DNA from: Pseudomonadales bacterium
GTDB lineage: Bacteria > Pseudomonadota > Gammaproteobacteria > Pseudomonadales > Pseudohongiellaceae
Assembly: GCA_024234325.1 (NCBI GenBank)
Contig: JACKOJ010000004.1
Location: 124,001 to 188,000 of the forward strand
Length of the DNA: 64,000 bases
Direction: 5' to 3'
The stretch's first letter is position 1. The number at the start of each line of letters is the position of its first letter. This document shows, one piece after another, positions 8,518 to 17,137 of the stretch. A program made the position numbers and the translations under genes. The notes under the pieces were generated by a model. That model ran no database searches and was not told the origin of the DNA. It saw nothing but the letters and a program-made list of their open reading frames with translations.

Positions 8518-9392
8518 GAGGACACCCGCGCCATCGGGTAGGAACCCAATTGCTTGATACGCACCGTGCAGCCCTTGAGCAGTTCAAGCACTCTGCGCAC
8601 CGGCGCATCCTGCACATGCCCCTCGAAGTCGATGAAGAAGACATAGGCCCAGGCAATATCCCGCGCCGGGCGAGTCTCAATCTTGGTCAGACTGACCTGA
8701 TGCGTGTTGAAGGGCTCCAGCACCCGGAACAGGGCGCCGGGCTTGTTTTCGGTGTAGACCAGAATGGAAGTCTTGTCGCGACCCGTCGGCTGCGTGTCCT
8801 GATTGGCCAGCACGAGGAAACGGGTACAGTTGTTCTGCTGATCCTGAATGCGCGCATTAAGCACAGCAAGATCATAAAGTTTCGCGGCACGTTCACCGGC
8901 AATCGCGGCCGTATGAACATCTTCCGAGGCAAGGCGGGCAGCCTCAGCGTTGCTGGAAACCTCGTGCTTTTCCACTTGCGGCCAGTGCTCGGCAAGCCAG
9001 TGACGACACTGGGCAAGAGACTGACGATGGGAAACGATACGACGAATCTGTGCAGGATCAGCATCCCGGCGCAGCAGGAAGTTCTGCTCCACGGGCACGA
9101 TCACCTCGGCGATGATGCGGGCCCCCGTATCCATCAGACAATCCTGCGTGGTATTGACGGCGCCCTCGGTAGAATTCTCCACCGGCACCACACCATAGCG
9201 GGCGCGACCGGACGCCACTTCCGCAAATACCTCATCGATGGTGGCGACACTGTGCTTGCGCGCATCAGGACCGAAATACTGATCCACAGCGGCATGGGTG
9301 AAAGTACCCAGGGGGCCGAGGAAGGCGACGAGCGACTCATTTGCCGCAGCGTGGGCTGGCTCAGTCACGTCCGCACCCCGCACGGGCACCAC
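8514..9392 (-). CDS. pheA: Monofunctional prephenate dehydratase with ACT domain
   Basis: Up to 292 aa. VAFLGPLGTFTHAA opens the dehydratase domain; VVPVENSTEGAV, SHRQSLAQCRHWL and NNCTRFLVL are the catalytic region (Thr-Arg-Phe). An ACT domain for phenylalanine feedback follows (KPGALFRVLEPF, LTKIETRPA). It converts prephenate to phenylpyruvate. The N-terminal AroQ chorismate mutase domain of Pseudomonas/E. coli P-proteins is missing, and only 18 bp separate the longest frame from gyrA, so there is no room for one. Start is uncertain: GTG at 9392, or GTG at 9368 with GGGGTG five bases before it. hisC, serC and aroA, usual neighbours, are absent. Confidence 0.93.
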   Translation of the reverse strand: MVPVRGADVTEPAHAAANESLVAFLGPLGTFTHAAVDQYFGPDARKHSVATIDEVFAEVASGRARYGVVPVENSTEGAVNTTQDCLMDTGARIIAEVIVPVEQNFLLRRDADPAQIRRIVSHRQSLAQCRHWLAEHWPQVEKHEVSSNAEAARLASEDVHTAAIAGERAAKLYDLAVLNARIQDQQNNCTRFLVLANQDTQPTGRDKTSILVYTENKPGALFRVLEPFNTHQVSLTKIETRPARDIAWAYVFFIDFEGHVQDAPVRRVLELLKGCTVRIKQLGSYPMARVSS

Positions 9393-9410
9393 ACATAAGG
9401 CAGTGCACTC

Positions 9411-11987
9411 TCATTCAGCGCTGTCCAGGTCGTCTGCCGGTTCCATCTGACCATCGTCTTCCGGCTCTTCAACACGCTCCAGACCCACCAGCTTCTCGTC
9501 GCTCTTGAGCTTGATCAGGCGCACCCCCTGGGTATTACGCCCCAGGATGGAGACCTCTTCCACCCGCGTGCGCACCAGCGTGCCGCGATCGGAAATCAGC
9601 ATGATCTCATCGCCATCGGCCACCTGGGTGGCGCCAACGAGACGCCCGTTGCGCTCACTCGTCTGCATGCCGATCACGCCCTGACCACCACGACCGTACA
9701 CCGGGAAGTCCTCGGTTGCAGTGCGCTTGCCGTAGCCGTTCTCGCTGACGGTCAGTACCTGACAACCCGGCTGCGGAATGATCAGCGAGATCATCTCGTG
9801 CCCTTCTGCCAGGCGAATACCACGCACGCCGCGGGCGGTACGGCCCATTTCACGGACATCGCTTTCCTGGAAGCGGATGACCTTGCCGCTGCTGCTGAAC
9901 AGCATGATATCGCGCTCGCCGTCGGTCACAGCGGTGCCGATCAGGCGATCGCCCTCGTCCAGTTCAATGGCCCGCAGACCCACGCTGCGCTGACGCGAGA
10001 AGTTTACCAGCGCCGTCTTCTTCACCGTGCCCATGGCAGTCGCCATGAAGACGTGATGCCCCTCGGTGTATTCCTTGATCGGCAGCATACTGGTGATGTG
10101 CTCGCCCTCTTCCAGCGGCAGGATATTCACAATCGGCTTGCCCCGGGAGGTACGGCTGGCCAGCGGAATATTGAACACCCGCAGCCAGTAGACCTTGCCG
10201 GTACTGGTGAAACACAGCAGGGTGTCGTGGCTGTTCGCCACCAGCAGGTGCTCTACCCCGTCCTCCTCCTTCACTGTGGCCGCCGCACGCCCCATGCCAC
10301 CACGGCGCTGCGCCTGATAGTCGGCCAGCGGCTGCGACTTGGCATAGCCCCCGCGGGAGATGGTCACCACACGGTCTTCCTCGGAGATCAGGTCTTCCAT
10401 GGAAAGGTCGAGCTGGGAGGTCGTAATTTCGGTACGACGATCATCGCCGTAGGTCTCGCGCACCAGCGCCAGCTCCTCACGCACCACCTGGAACAGGCGG
10501 GCTTCGCTGGCGAGGATATCCAGGTAATCCGCGATCTGACGCAGCAGCTCCTGGTAGTCGTTGATCAGTTTTTCCTGTTCCAGCCCGGTCAGACGGTGCA
10601 GACGCAGATCCAGAATAGCCTGGGCCTGGGCTGCAGACAGGTAATACTCGTTCTCACGCAGGCCAAACTCGGCCGGCAGTTCCTCCGGGCGACAGGCATC
10701 GGCAGCAGAATCACCCAGCAACTGCAGCACACCGCTGGCATTCCAGGAGCGCGCCATCAGCTTTTCCTTCGCCTCGGCACTGCTGGGAGATTCCTTGATC
10801 AGGGCAATCACGGCATCGATGTCCGCCAGCGCCACCGCCAGGCCTTCCAGAATATGGCCGCGTTCGCGCGCCTTGCGCAGCAGATAAACAGTACGCCGGG
10901 TCACCACCTCGCGGCGATGACGGATGAAACACTCGATGATCTCCTTCAGGTTCAGCAGCTTCGGCTGACCGTCCACCAGGGCGACCATATTGATGCCGAA
11001 CACGGACTGCATCTGCGTCTGGGCATAGAGGTTGTTGAGCACCACTTCACCCACTTCACCGCGGCGAAGTTCGATGACAATGCGCATGCCGTCCTTGTCG
11101 GACTCGTCGCGCAGCTCGGTAATGCCCTCGATTTTCTTTTCCTTGACCAGCTCAGCGATGCGCTCGATCAGGCGCGCCTTGTTCAACTGGTAGGGAATCT
11201 CGGTAACGATGATGGACTGGCGGCCGCTCTTCTCGTCCTCGATGACTTCGGCACGGGCACGCATATAGATGCGACCGCGGCCCGTCTTGTAGGCCTCCAC
11301 AATCCCGGCGCGGCCATTGATGATGCCGGCAGTCGGGAAATCCGGCCCCTGGATATGCTCCATCAGCTCATCGATGCTGATGTCTTCGTTGTCCAGCAGG
11401 GCCACGCAGGCGTCGATAACCTCGCGCAGATTGTGCGGCGGAATATTGGTGGCCATGCCCACCGCAATGCCGGAGGAGCCGTTGATCAGCAGGTTCGGCA
11501 CCTGCGTGGGGAACACGTCGGGAATCTGCTCGGTGCCGTCGTAGTTGTCGGAGAAATCCACCGTCTCCTTGTCCAGATCCGCCATCAGGTCATGGGCAAT
11601 ACGCGCCATGCGGATTTCGGTATAACGCATGGCCGCCGCCGCATCACCGTCCACCGAACCGAAGTTGCCCTGACCGTCCACCAGCGTGTAGCGCAGGGAG
11701 AAGTCCTGGGCCATGCGCACAATGGTGTCGTACACCGCGCTGTCGCCGTGGGGGTGGTATTTACCGATCACGTCCCCGACCACCCTGGCAGACTTCTTGT
11801 AGGGCTTGTTCCAGTCATTGGAGAGCACATTCATGGCAAACAGCACCCGTCGGTGCACGGGCTTCAGACCATCGCGCACATCGGGCAGCGCCCGGCCCAC
11901 GATGACGCTCATCGCATAGGCCAGATACGATTCGCGCATCTCTCTTTCGAGCGATACCGGCGAGACCTGTTTTGCAAACTCAGACAT
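9411..11987 (-). CDS. gyrA: DNA gyrase subunit A
   Basis: 858 aa. The catalytic Tyr is at 122 (AAMRYTEIRM). The quinolone-resistance region reads GDSAVYD with Ser83 and Asp87, the susceptible residues in E. coli numbering. The C-terminal beta-pinwheel contains the GyrA-box-like QAQRRGGMGR (about residue 560), needed to wrap DNA for negative supercoiling. The tail is acidic (EEPEDDGQMEPADDLDSAE). It is divergent from mtaD and upstream of pheA, as in Pseudomonas after removal of serC. Confidence 0.98.
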   Translation of the reverse strand: MSEFAKQVSPVSLEREMRESYLAYAMSVIVGRALPDVRDGLKPVHRRVLFAMNVLSNDWNKPYKKSARVVGDVIGKYHPHGDSAVYDTIVRMAQDFSLRYTLVDGQGNFGSVDGDAAAAMRYTEIRMARIAHDLMADLDKETVDFSDNYDGTEQIPDVFPTQVPNLLINGSSGIAVGMATNIPPHNLREVIDACVALLDNEDISIDELMEHIQGPDFPTAGIINGRAGIVEAYKTGRGRIYMRARAEVIEDEKSGRQSIIVTEIPYQLNKARLIERIAELVKEKKIEGITELRDESDKDGMRIVIELRRGEVGEVVLNNLYAQTQMQSVFGINMVALVDGQPKLLNLKEIIECFIRHRREVVTRRTVYLLRKARERGHILEGLAVALADIDAVIALIKESPSSAEAKEKLMARSWNASGVLQLLGDSAADACRPEELPAEFGLRENEYYLSAAQAQAILDLRLHRLTGLEQEKLINDYQELLRQIADYLDILASEARLFQVVREELALVRETYGDDRRTEITTSQLDLSMEDLISEEDRVVTISRGGYAKSQPLADYQAQRRGGMGRAAATVKEEDGVEHLLVANSHDTLLCFTSTGKVYWLRVFNIPLASRTSRGKPIVNILPLEEGEHITSMLPIKEYTEGHHVFMATAMGTVKKTALVNFSRQRSVGLRAIELDEGDRLIGTAVTDGERDIMLFSSSGKVIRFQESDVREMGRTARGVRGIRLAEGHEMISLIIPQPGCQVLTVSENGYGKRTATEDFPVYGRGGQGVIGMQTSERNGRLVGATQVADGDEIMLISDRGTLVRTRVEEVSILGRNTQGVRLIKLKSDEKLVGLERVEEPEDDGQMEPADDLDSAE

Positions 11988-12112
11988 AAAAGACTAATCC
12001 CTCAATGGCACACTGGCGGTCAGTGACACTGGACAGTAGCAAGGCGAACGCCGCAGAAATAAGACCTCGACCCTGCTCAAATTCCGGGGGAAAACGACAC
12101 CGGTTTTCCCTC

Positions 12113-12140
12113 TTTATAAAAGAGCGTGATCATAGCACAA
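12113..12140 (-). promoter_or_regulatory. Candidate sigma-70 promoter for gyrA
   Basis: On the minus strand TTGTGC (-35-like, 12140-12135), a 16-nt spacer and TATAAA (-10-like, 12118-12113) lie about 125 bp before the gyrA ATG. Match quality is moderate and this is one of few candidates in the gyrA/mtaD divergent gap. Confidence 0.35.
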
Positions 12141-12259
12141 ATGAATGCGTAACTGACACTGATTCAGACACTTAAACGCCCCGGAAAGGTCATTTTCCAG
12201 GTCGCGAAAGAGCTCAGGCCCCTGCTCGCCGGAAACGGGCTATTTCCGGCAGCTTTCGC

Positions 12260-12303
12260 TATAATCGCCCGCTTCCAATTTGGCTTTAAGGAGCATTGCA
12301 GTG
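12260..12303 (+). promoter_or_regulatory. -10 element and ribosome-binding site that fix the mtaD start
   Basis: A perfect TATAAT lies at 12260-12265, without a clear -35. A strong Shine-Dalgarno TAAGGAG at 12287-12293 is seven bases before GTG 12301. This rules out the upstream in-frame TTG at 12280, which would start before the Shine-Dalgarno. The leader is very short, about 30 nt. Confidence 0.6.
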
Positions 12304-13641
12304 ACAGCCATTCCCCCCGAGATGGTCGAGACCCTGCTGCACGCCCGCTGGGTGCTGGGAGCAGACGACGACCAGGCCCTGCTGGAGGATCACTGCCTGG
12401 TGCTGGACAAGGGTCGCATCGTGGATCTTCTGCCCAGCAGCGAAGCCAGTGAGCGCTACAGCGCACAGACCTGCCTGACACTGGGCGAGCATGTGCTGAT
12501 GCCGGGCCTGGTCAACACCCATGGCCACGCGGCCATGAGCCTGCTGCGCGGAGCGGCCGATGACCTGCCCCTGCACACCTGGCTGCAGGATTACATCTGG
12601 CCCCTGGAAGGCCGCTGGGTCAGCGAGGAGTTCGTCTACCACGGCACGCAACTGGCGATCGCCGAAATGCTGCGCTCGGGCACGACCTGCTTTGCCGACA
12701 TGTATTTCTTCCCCAACCAGGCTGCCCGCGCAGCAAGCGAAATTGGCATGCGCGCACAGTTTGCCAGCCCGATCATCGACTTCCCGACCGCCTGGGGACA
12801 GAACGCCACCGAATACATTCGCAAGACCACTGACCTGAACGATCAATACACCAACCATCCCCTGATCAGCTTTGCCTTCGGGCCCCACGCGCCCTACACC
12901 GTCTCCAACGCGCCGCTGGAAAGAGTGGCAATGCTCGCCGAAGAGCTCGACATTCCGATCCACATGCACGTCCACGAGACAGCGCAGGAGATCAGCGATG
13001 CCCTCAAGGCCGACGGACGCCGCCCGCTGCAGCGTCTCGCAGAGCTCGGACTGGTGTCGCCGCGACTGGTCTGCGTGCACGCCACGCAACTGCTGGACGA
13101 GGAAATCGCGCTGTTGGCGGAACACGGCGCCAGCATTGCCCACTGCCCGGAATCGAACCTGAAACTGGCCAGCGGCTTCTGCCCTGTGGCAAAACTGCAG
13201 CAGGCCGGTGTGAACGTGGCATTGGGCACCGACGGCGCCGCCAGTAACAACGATCTGGACATGTTCGGGGAAATGCGCACTGCAGCCCAACTGGCGAAAG
13301 CGGTCGCGGGCGACGCGAGCGCGCTGCCGGCACTGCAGGCCCTGCGCATGACCACAATCAACGGCGCACGCGCCATGGGGCTGGACAACGAAATCGGCTC
13401 ACTGGAAACAGGCAAGAGCGCCGATGTGATCGCCGTTCGGCTCGACAGCCTCAACGCACTGCCCTGCTACAATCCGCTTTCGCAACTGGTCTACAGCACT
13501 CAGTCCAATCAGGTCAGCCACGTCTGGGTGGCAGGAAAACTGCTGCTGGATGACGGCGAACTGACAAGCGTCGATCTCGGCCGTCTGCGCGGCCATGTCC
13601 AGCAGTGGCAGCAACGAATTCAACCCGACACACGCCGCTGA
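12301..13641 (+). CDS. mtaD: 5-methylthioadenosine / S-adenosylhomocysteine deaminase (TRZ/ATZ hydrolase)
   Basis: 446 aa from the GTG at 12301. It belongs to the amidohydrolase superfamily: metal-binding VNTHGHAAM, HMHVHE, VCVHATQL and the catalytic GTDGAASNN segment. In Pseudomonas the homologue deaminates methylthioadenosine to methylthioinosine for purine and methionine salvage. It heads a plus-strand run with ubiG nine bases downstream. mtnA, which often accompanies it in Pseudomonas, is not present here. Substrate choice among MTA, SAH and adenosine is inferred from synteny and overall similarity. Confidence 0.88.
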   Translation: MTAIPPEMVETLLHARWVLGADDDQALLEDHCLVLDKGRIVDLLPSSEASERYSAQTCLTLGEHVLMPGLVNTHGHAAMSLLRGAADDLPLHTWLQDYIWPLEGRWVSEEFVYHGTQLAIAEMLRSGTTCFADMYFFPNQAARAASEIGMRAQFASPIIDFPTAWGQNATEYIRKTTDLNDQYTNHPLISFAFGPHAPYTVSNAPLERVAMLAEELDIPIHMHVHETAQEISDALKADGRRPLQRLAELGLVSPRLVCVHATQLLDEEIALLAEHGASIAHCPESNLKLASGFCPVAKLQQAGVNVALGTDGAASNNDLDMFGEMRTAAQLAKAVAGDASALPALQALRMTTINGARAMGLDNEIGSLETGKSADVIAVRLDSLNALPCYNPLSQLVYSTQSNQVSHVWVAGKLLLDDGELTSVDLGRLRGHVQQWQQRIQPDTRR

Positions 13642-13650
13642 GGCTTTGCC

Positions 13651-14397
13651 ATGAACAGTACACAGCACAACGCGACATTCGATAACTGCGATGACGCCGA
13701 AATCCGCAAATTCTCTGCCCTGGCCTCGCGCTGGTGGGACCCGAACAGTGAGTTCAAGCCTCTGCACGAGATCAACCCGCTGCGCATGGGCTTCATCACC
13801 AGCAAGGTGACACTGGCAGGCAAACGGGTCATCGACATCGGCTGCGGGGGTGGCATTCTCAGCGAAGCCATGGCCCGTCAGGGTGCCGACGTCACAGCGA
13901 TCGACCTGGCGGATGCCTCCCTCTCCGTCGCCAAACTCCATCAGTTGGAGAGCGGCCTGCAAATCCGCTACGAAAAGATTGCTGCCGAGGCCATGGCAGC
14001 GCGGGAACCGGCTGGCTTCGACGTTGTCACCTGCCTGGAGATGCTGGAGCACGTGCCCGACCCTGCCGCCATCGTGCAGGCCTGTGCCAGCCTGGTAAAA
14101 CCGGGCGGACATGTCTTCTTCTCCACCATCAACCGCAACCCGAAGGCCTATGTGTTCGCCATTCTCGGTGCGGAATACATCCTCAACCTGCTGCCACGGG
14201 GCACCCACGATTACGCCCGCTTCATCAAGCCCTCCGAGCTGCTGACCTGGACTCGCCACGCGGACCTGGAGGCTGGCGAACTGACTGGCATGGCCTACAA
14301 CCCACTGAGCAAACGCTATTCGCTGGAGAGCAATGTGGACGTGAACTACCTTGGCCACTTCCGGCGGCTGGACGATGAGGAACAGCGCCCTTCATGA
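13651..14397 (+). CDS. ubiG: Ubiquinone biosynthesis O-methyltransferase
   Basis: 248 aa class I SAM-dependent methyltransferase. It has FSALASRWWDPNSEFKPLHEIN at the N-terminus (typical UbiG), SAM motif VIDIGCGGGILSEA, CLEMLEHVPDP and STINRNPKAY. It performs both O-methylations of ubiquinone synthesis in the cytoplasm and at the membrane. Its stop overlaps the next gene's start (ATGA), so the mupP-like gene is translationally coupled. Confidence 0.96.
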   Translation: MNSTQHNATFDNCDDAEIRKFSALASRWWDPNSEFKPLHEINPLRMGFITSKVTLAGKRVIDIGCGGGILSEAMARQGADVTAIDLADASLSVAKLHQLESGLQIRYEKIAAEAMAAREPAGFDVVTCLEMLEHVPDPAAIVQACASLVKPGGHVFFSTINRNPKAYVFAILGAEYILNLLPRGTHDYARFIKPSELLTWTRHADLEAGELTGMAYNPLSKRYSLESNVDVNYLGHFRRLDDEEQRPS

Positions 14398-15098
14398 GCC
14401 TGACACTGCCCGCCCCCGTTGAGGCCGTGCTGTTCGATCTCGATGGCACACTGGTCGACACCGCCCCGGACTTCAAGAGTGTCCTGCTGCAGATGAGCCG
14501 GGAGGCCAATATTCCCGCTCCGGCAGATGAGGCCATCCACCACACCGTCTCCAACGGCGCACGCGCCCTGGTACGGCTGGCGTTTGCCATCGACGACGAA
14601 CACCCTGCCTTCCAGGAGCGCCTGAGCACCCTGCTGGCGCTCTACAGTGCCCGCATCGAACAAACGCAGTCCTGCCTCTACCCCGGCATGGACACCCTGC
14701 TGCGCAATCTGGAAGCCGCCCGCATCCCCTGGGGCGTGGTCACCAACAAGCCTTCGCTGTACAGCCGCCCGCTTCTTGCGGCCCTGTCCCTGCAGGAGCG
14801 CTGCTCGGTGCTGATCTGCCCGGACGATGTCACGAAGACAAAACCCGACCCGGAGCCCCTGTTGCTGGCCTGTTCACGGCTGGGGGTAGCGGCAGCAAAG
14901 ACCCTTTACGTGGGCGACCATCCAAGAGATATCGAGGCCGGGCGCGCGGCTGGCATGTTCACCATTGCCGTGCGCTACGGTTACATCCCCACCGCTCCCG
15001 CCATTCACGAATGGGGAGCCGATCTGATTGTGGATCAGGCAAATGCCATCGACACACTGCTGAGGCAGGCCACCACAACACCCATGACACAAGAGTGA
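14394..15098 (+). CDS. mupP: HAD phosphatase, MupP/Gph type
   Basis: 234 aa. Motif I DLDGTLVDTAPDF (nucleophile DxD), motif II VTNKP, motif III KTKPDPEP, motif IV VGDHPRDIEAGRAAGM: a complete HAD fold with helical cap. In Pseudomonas the gene in this position (after ubiG, before yciK) encodes MupP, N-acetylmuramic acid 6-phosphate phosphatase of peptidoglycan recycling. Similar proteins are annotated Gph, phosphoglycolate phosphatase. Synteny favours MupP, but sequence by eye cannot prove the substrate. Confidence 0.85.
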   Translation: MSLTLPAPVEAVLFDLDGTLVDTAPDFKSVLLQMSREANIPAPADEAIHHTVSNGARALVRLAFAIDDEHPAFQERLSTLLALYSARIEQTQSCLYPGMDTLLRNLEAARIPWGVVTNKPSLYSRPLLAALSLQERCSVLICPDDVTKTKPDPEPLLLACSRLGVAAAKTLYVGDHPRDIEAGRAAGMFTIAVRYGYIPTAPAIHEWGADLIVDQANAIDTLLRQATTTPMTQE

Positions 15099-15104
15099 AA
15101 CTAC

Positions 15105-15854
15105 ATGCAAATTGAACCACAACACTTTGTTCCTGAAGAAAATTCTCTTTCAGGAAAAACAATTCTTGTCACCGGCGCAGGCGACGGACTCGGCAAGACG
15201 GCCGCACTCGCCTATGCCCGCTACGGGGCAACCGTGATTCTGCTTGGCCGCACCACAGCGAAGCTGGAAGCGGTGTACGATGACATCCTCGCCGCCGGCG
15301 GTGCAGAGCCCATCATTCACCCCATGGACCTGGCCAGTGCCAATGAAGAAGATTACCGGGTGCTCGGCCAGAATGTGGAAGAGCAGTTCGGCAAGCTGGA
15401 CGGTCTGCTGCACTGCGCCGCCGTACTCGGGCCACGCGCACCCATTCAGTTTTTCCCGAACGAATCCTGGATGAAGGTCATGCAGGTCAACGTCAATGCG
15501 GCCTTTGCCCTGAGCAAGGCCCTGTTGCCGGCACTGCAGGCAGCCCCCAGCGCCAGCGTCATCTTCACCTCGTCCAGCGTCGGTCGCAAAGGCCGTGCGT
15601 ACTGGGGGGCATATTCCGTCAGCAAGTTCGCCACCGAAGGCCTGATGCAGGTGCTGGCAGACGAGCTGCGCCAGACCAGTCGTATTCGCGTCAACAGCAT
15701 CGACCCCGGCGGCACGCGTACCAATATGCGCAAGGAAGCCTACCCTGCCGAAGATCCACTGCTCCTGCCGACACCGGAAGATCGTATGCCCCTCTTCCTT
15801 TATCTGATGAGCGATGCTTCCACCGGGGTCACCGGCGAGGCACTGAAGGCATAG
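15105..15854 (+). CDS. yciK: YciK-family short-chain oxidoreductase
   Basis: 249 aa SDR: NAD(P)-binding TGAGDGLGKTAAL, NAG-like AAVLG, catalytic Ser in TSSSVGRKGRAYW followed by YSVSK (Tyr-x-x-x-Lys), and IDPGGTRTNMR. It closely follows the YciK pattern. The physiological substrate of the family is unknown. It starts six bases after the phosphatase stop, so it is the last gene of the mtaD-ubiG-mupP-yciK run. Confidence 0.92.
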   Translation: MQIEPQHFVPEENSLSGKTILVTGAGDGLGKTAALAYARYGATVILLGRTTAKLEAVYDDILAAGGAEPIIHPMDLASANEEDYRVLGQNVEEQFGKLDGLLHCAAVLGPRAPIQFFPNESWMKVMQVNVNAAFALSKALLPALQAAPSASVIFTSSSVGRKGRAYWGAYSVSKFATEGLMQVLADELRQTSRIRVNSIDPGGTRTNMRKEAYPAEDPLLLPTPEDRMPLFLYLMSDASTGVTGEALKA

Positions 15855-16152
15855 GCTTACCGCCACTGCCGGTTAAACGTTCTCGCGAACCCTCGCCGGC
15901 GTCAATAAACCGTCTTTTTGCCGCCCAAGGCAAAGCGCAGGGCCAAAATTTGCCGCCTCCCGCCAGAGAGGCGGCAACTCCTGCGGCAGATTTCCGCCTC
16001 GAATCCCCCTCCCATACCATAGCTATCTATTTGTTTTATATATACTTAAAGAGCTTTTAAGCAGGGTTGGCATGATACTCGCTTTATCCGCAGGGCAGGC
16101 ATCCGTTCGATGCAAACTGCACAGCCCGCCGTCCGCGGCGGAAATTGGATTG
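15855..16152 (+). other. Non-coding stretch between yciK and the GGDEF pair, with a perfect hairpin
   Basis: A perfect 10-bp inverted repeat (TTGCCGCCTC / GAGGCGGCAA, 15950-15959 and 15968-15977, 8-nt loop) could end the yciK transcript, but no T-run follows. A smaller TTTGCC/GGCAAA hairpin lies just upstream. From about 16020 the sequence becomes AT-rich (TTTTATATATACTTAAAG), a likely promoter region for the GGDEF genes. I found no riboswitch-like motif I could name. Confidence 0.5.
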
Positions 16153-17094
16153 ATGGAGCGCAAACCGATCATGGCGACGCCACTGCAAACTTCGAACACG
16201 ATTGATTTCAACAGCGCACGACTCAGCCTGAGCAAGCCCCAGCCCAGCCTCAGCGAAACCATTCGTGAGGACTACAGCGAACGCCGCTATCGCATGGCAA
16301 CGAGTCTTCAATCCACTCTGGATGTTGAACAACTGCTGCAACTGTTCCTTGGGGAGCTCAAGTCCAGCGTAGAGCTGGATGGCCTGCAGTACATCAACGA
16401 GAATCAAAAGCTGCAGATCGTGACCGGACGCAAGGCGTCCCATAGCTGCGGCTACCGCCTGATCACCGCGAATGATCATCTCGGCGAAATTGTGTTCTAT
16501 CGCAATACCCGCTTTTCCGACCAGCACCTGCAGGCCATCGAAGTCATGCTGAGCGCGCTGATCTGCCCGCTGCGCAATGCCCTCACCTATCGAGACGCCA
16601 TCATGGCCTCCCTGACAGACCCGCTGACAGGTGCCGGCAATCGCATTGCCATGGACAACGCACTTGAGCGCGAGATCAATCTGGCCCGACGTTTCAAACA
16701 GCCTCTGTCCGTGCTGGTGATGGATATCGACAAGTTCAAACAGATCAATGACCAGTATGGCCATGGCGCGGGCGATGCCGTCCTCAAGAGCATTGTCAGC
16801 ACCATCACCAAGATCAATCGCAACACCGACCTGACCTTCCGCTATGGCGGCGACGAACTGGTTGTGCTGCTCAACCGCACCAATGCCGACGGCGCCCTGG
16901 TCATTGCGGAGCGCCTGCGCAAGGCGGTCAAGGCCCTGGAAATTCCCGTTGGGGACGAAATGATCACCACCAGCATCAGCATCGGAGCTACAAGCTTCAC
17001 TGCCCAGGACTCGGCAGAGTCCATATTCAACCGGGCAGACAAGGCGCTGTATCTGATCAAGAGCGAAGGTGGCAACAAGGTAATCGGCCTGTAG
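16153..17094 (+). CDS. Diguanylate cyclase with GAF-like N-terminal domain and GGDEL active site
   Basis: 313 aa from the chosen ATG; ATG 16171 or 16072 are alternatives, and none has an ideal ribosome-binding site. About 150 N-terminal residues form a GAF-like sensor with SHSCGYRLIT. The C-terminal GGDEF domain has the metal-binding DIDKFKQIND, RYGGDEL (GGDEL for GGDEF, Glu kept) and an RxxD inhibitory site (RNTD) five residues before it. It should make cyclic di-GMP from GTP with product inhibition. It lies at the position of the Pseudomonas GGDEF gene downstream of yciK and is followed by a degenerate copy of itself. Activity is inferred from motifs. Confidence 0.85.
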   Translation: MERKPIMATPLQTSNTIDFNSARLSLSKPQPSLSETIREDYSERRYRMATSLQSTLDVEQLLQLFLGELKSSVELDGLQYINENQKLQIVTGRKASHSCGYRLITANDHLGEIVFYRNTRFSDQHLQAIEVMLSALICPLRNALTYRDAIMASLTDPLTGAGNRIAMDNALEREINLARRFKQPLSVLVMDIDKFKQINDQYGHGAGDAVLKSIVSTITKINRNTDLTFRYGGDELVVLLNRTNADGALVIAERLRKAVKALEIPVGDEMITTSISIGATSFTAQDSAESIFNRADKALYLIKSEGGNKVIGL

Positions 17095-17137
17095 CCAACA
17101 CGAACTAACAATAGCGACGCTATCAAAGGGGTAAATC

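Noticed and set aside
9393..9410. A chorismate mutase domain gene between gyrA and pheA
   Set aside because: Only 18 bp are available, so the domain is truly absent here.
9720..11987. Quinolone-resistance substitutions in gyrA
   Set aside because: Ser83 and Asp87 (E. coli numbering) are the susceptible residues; nothing unusual in the region.
9798..12026. 742-codon open frame antisense to gyrA
   Set aside because: A product of GC-rich codon usage opposite a highly conserved gene. GyrA motifs are intact on the minus strand. Similar antisense frames lie opposite rpsA and flhA.
14394..15098. Naming the HAD phosphatase phosphoglycolate phosphatase (Gph)
   Set aside because: Motifs fit either; the ubiG-phosphatase-yciK position matches MupP in Pseudomonas, so MupP is preferred with reservation.
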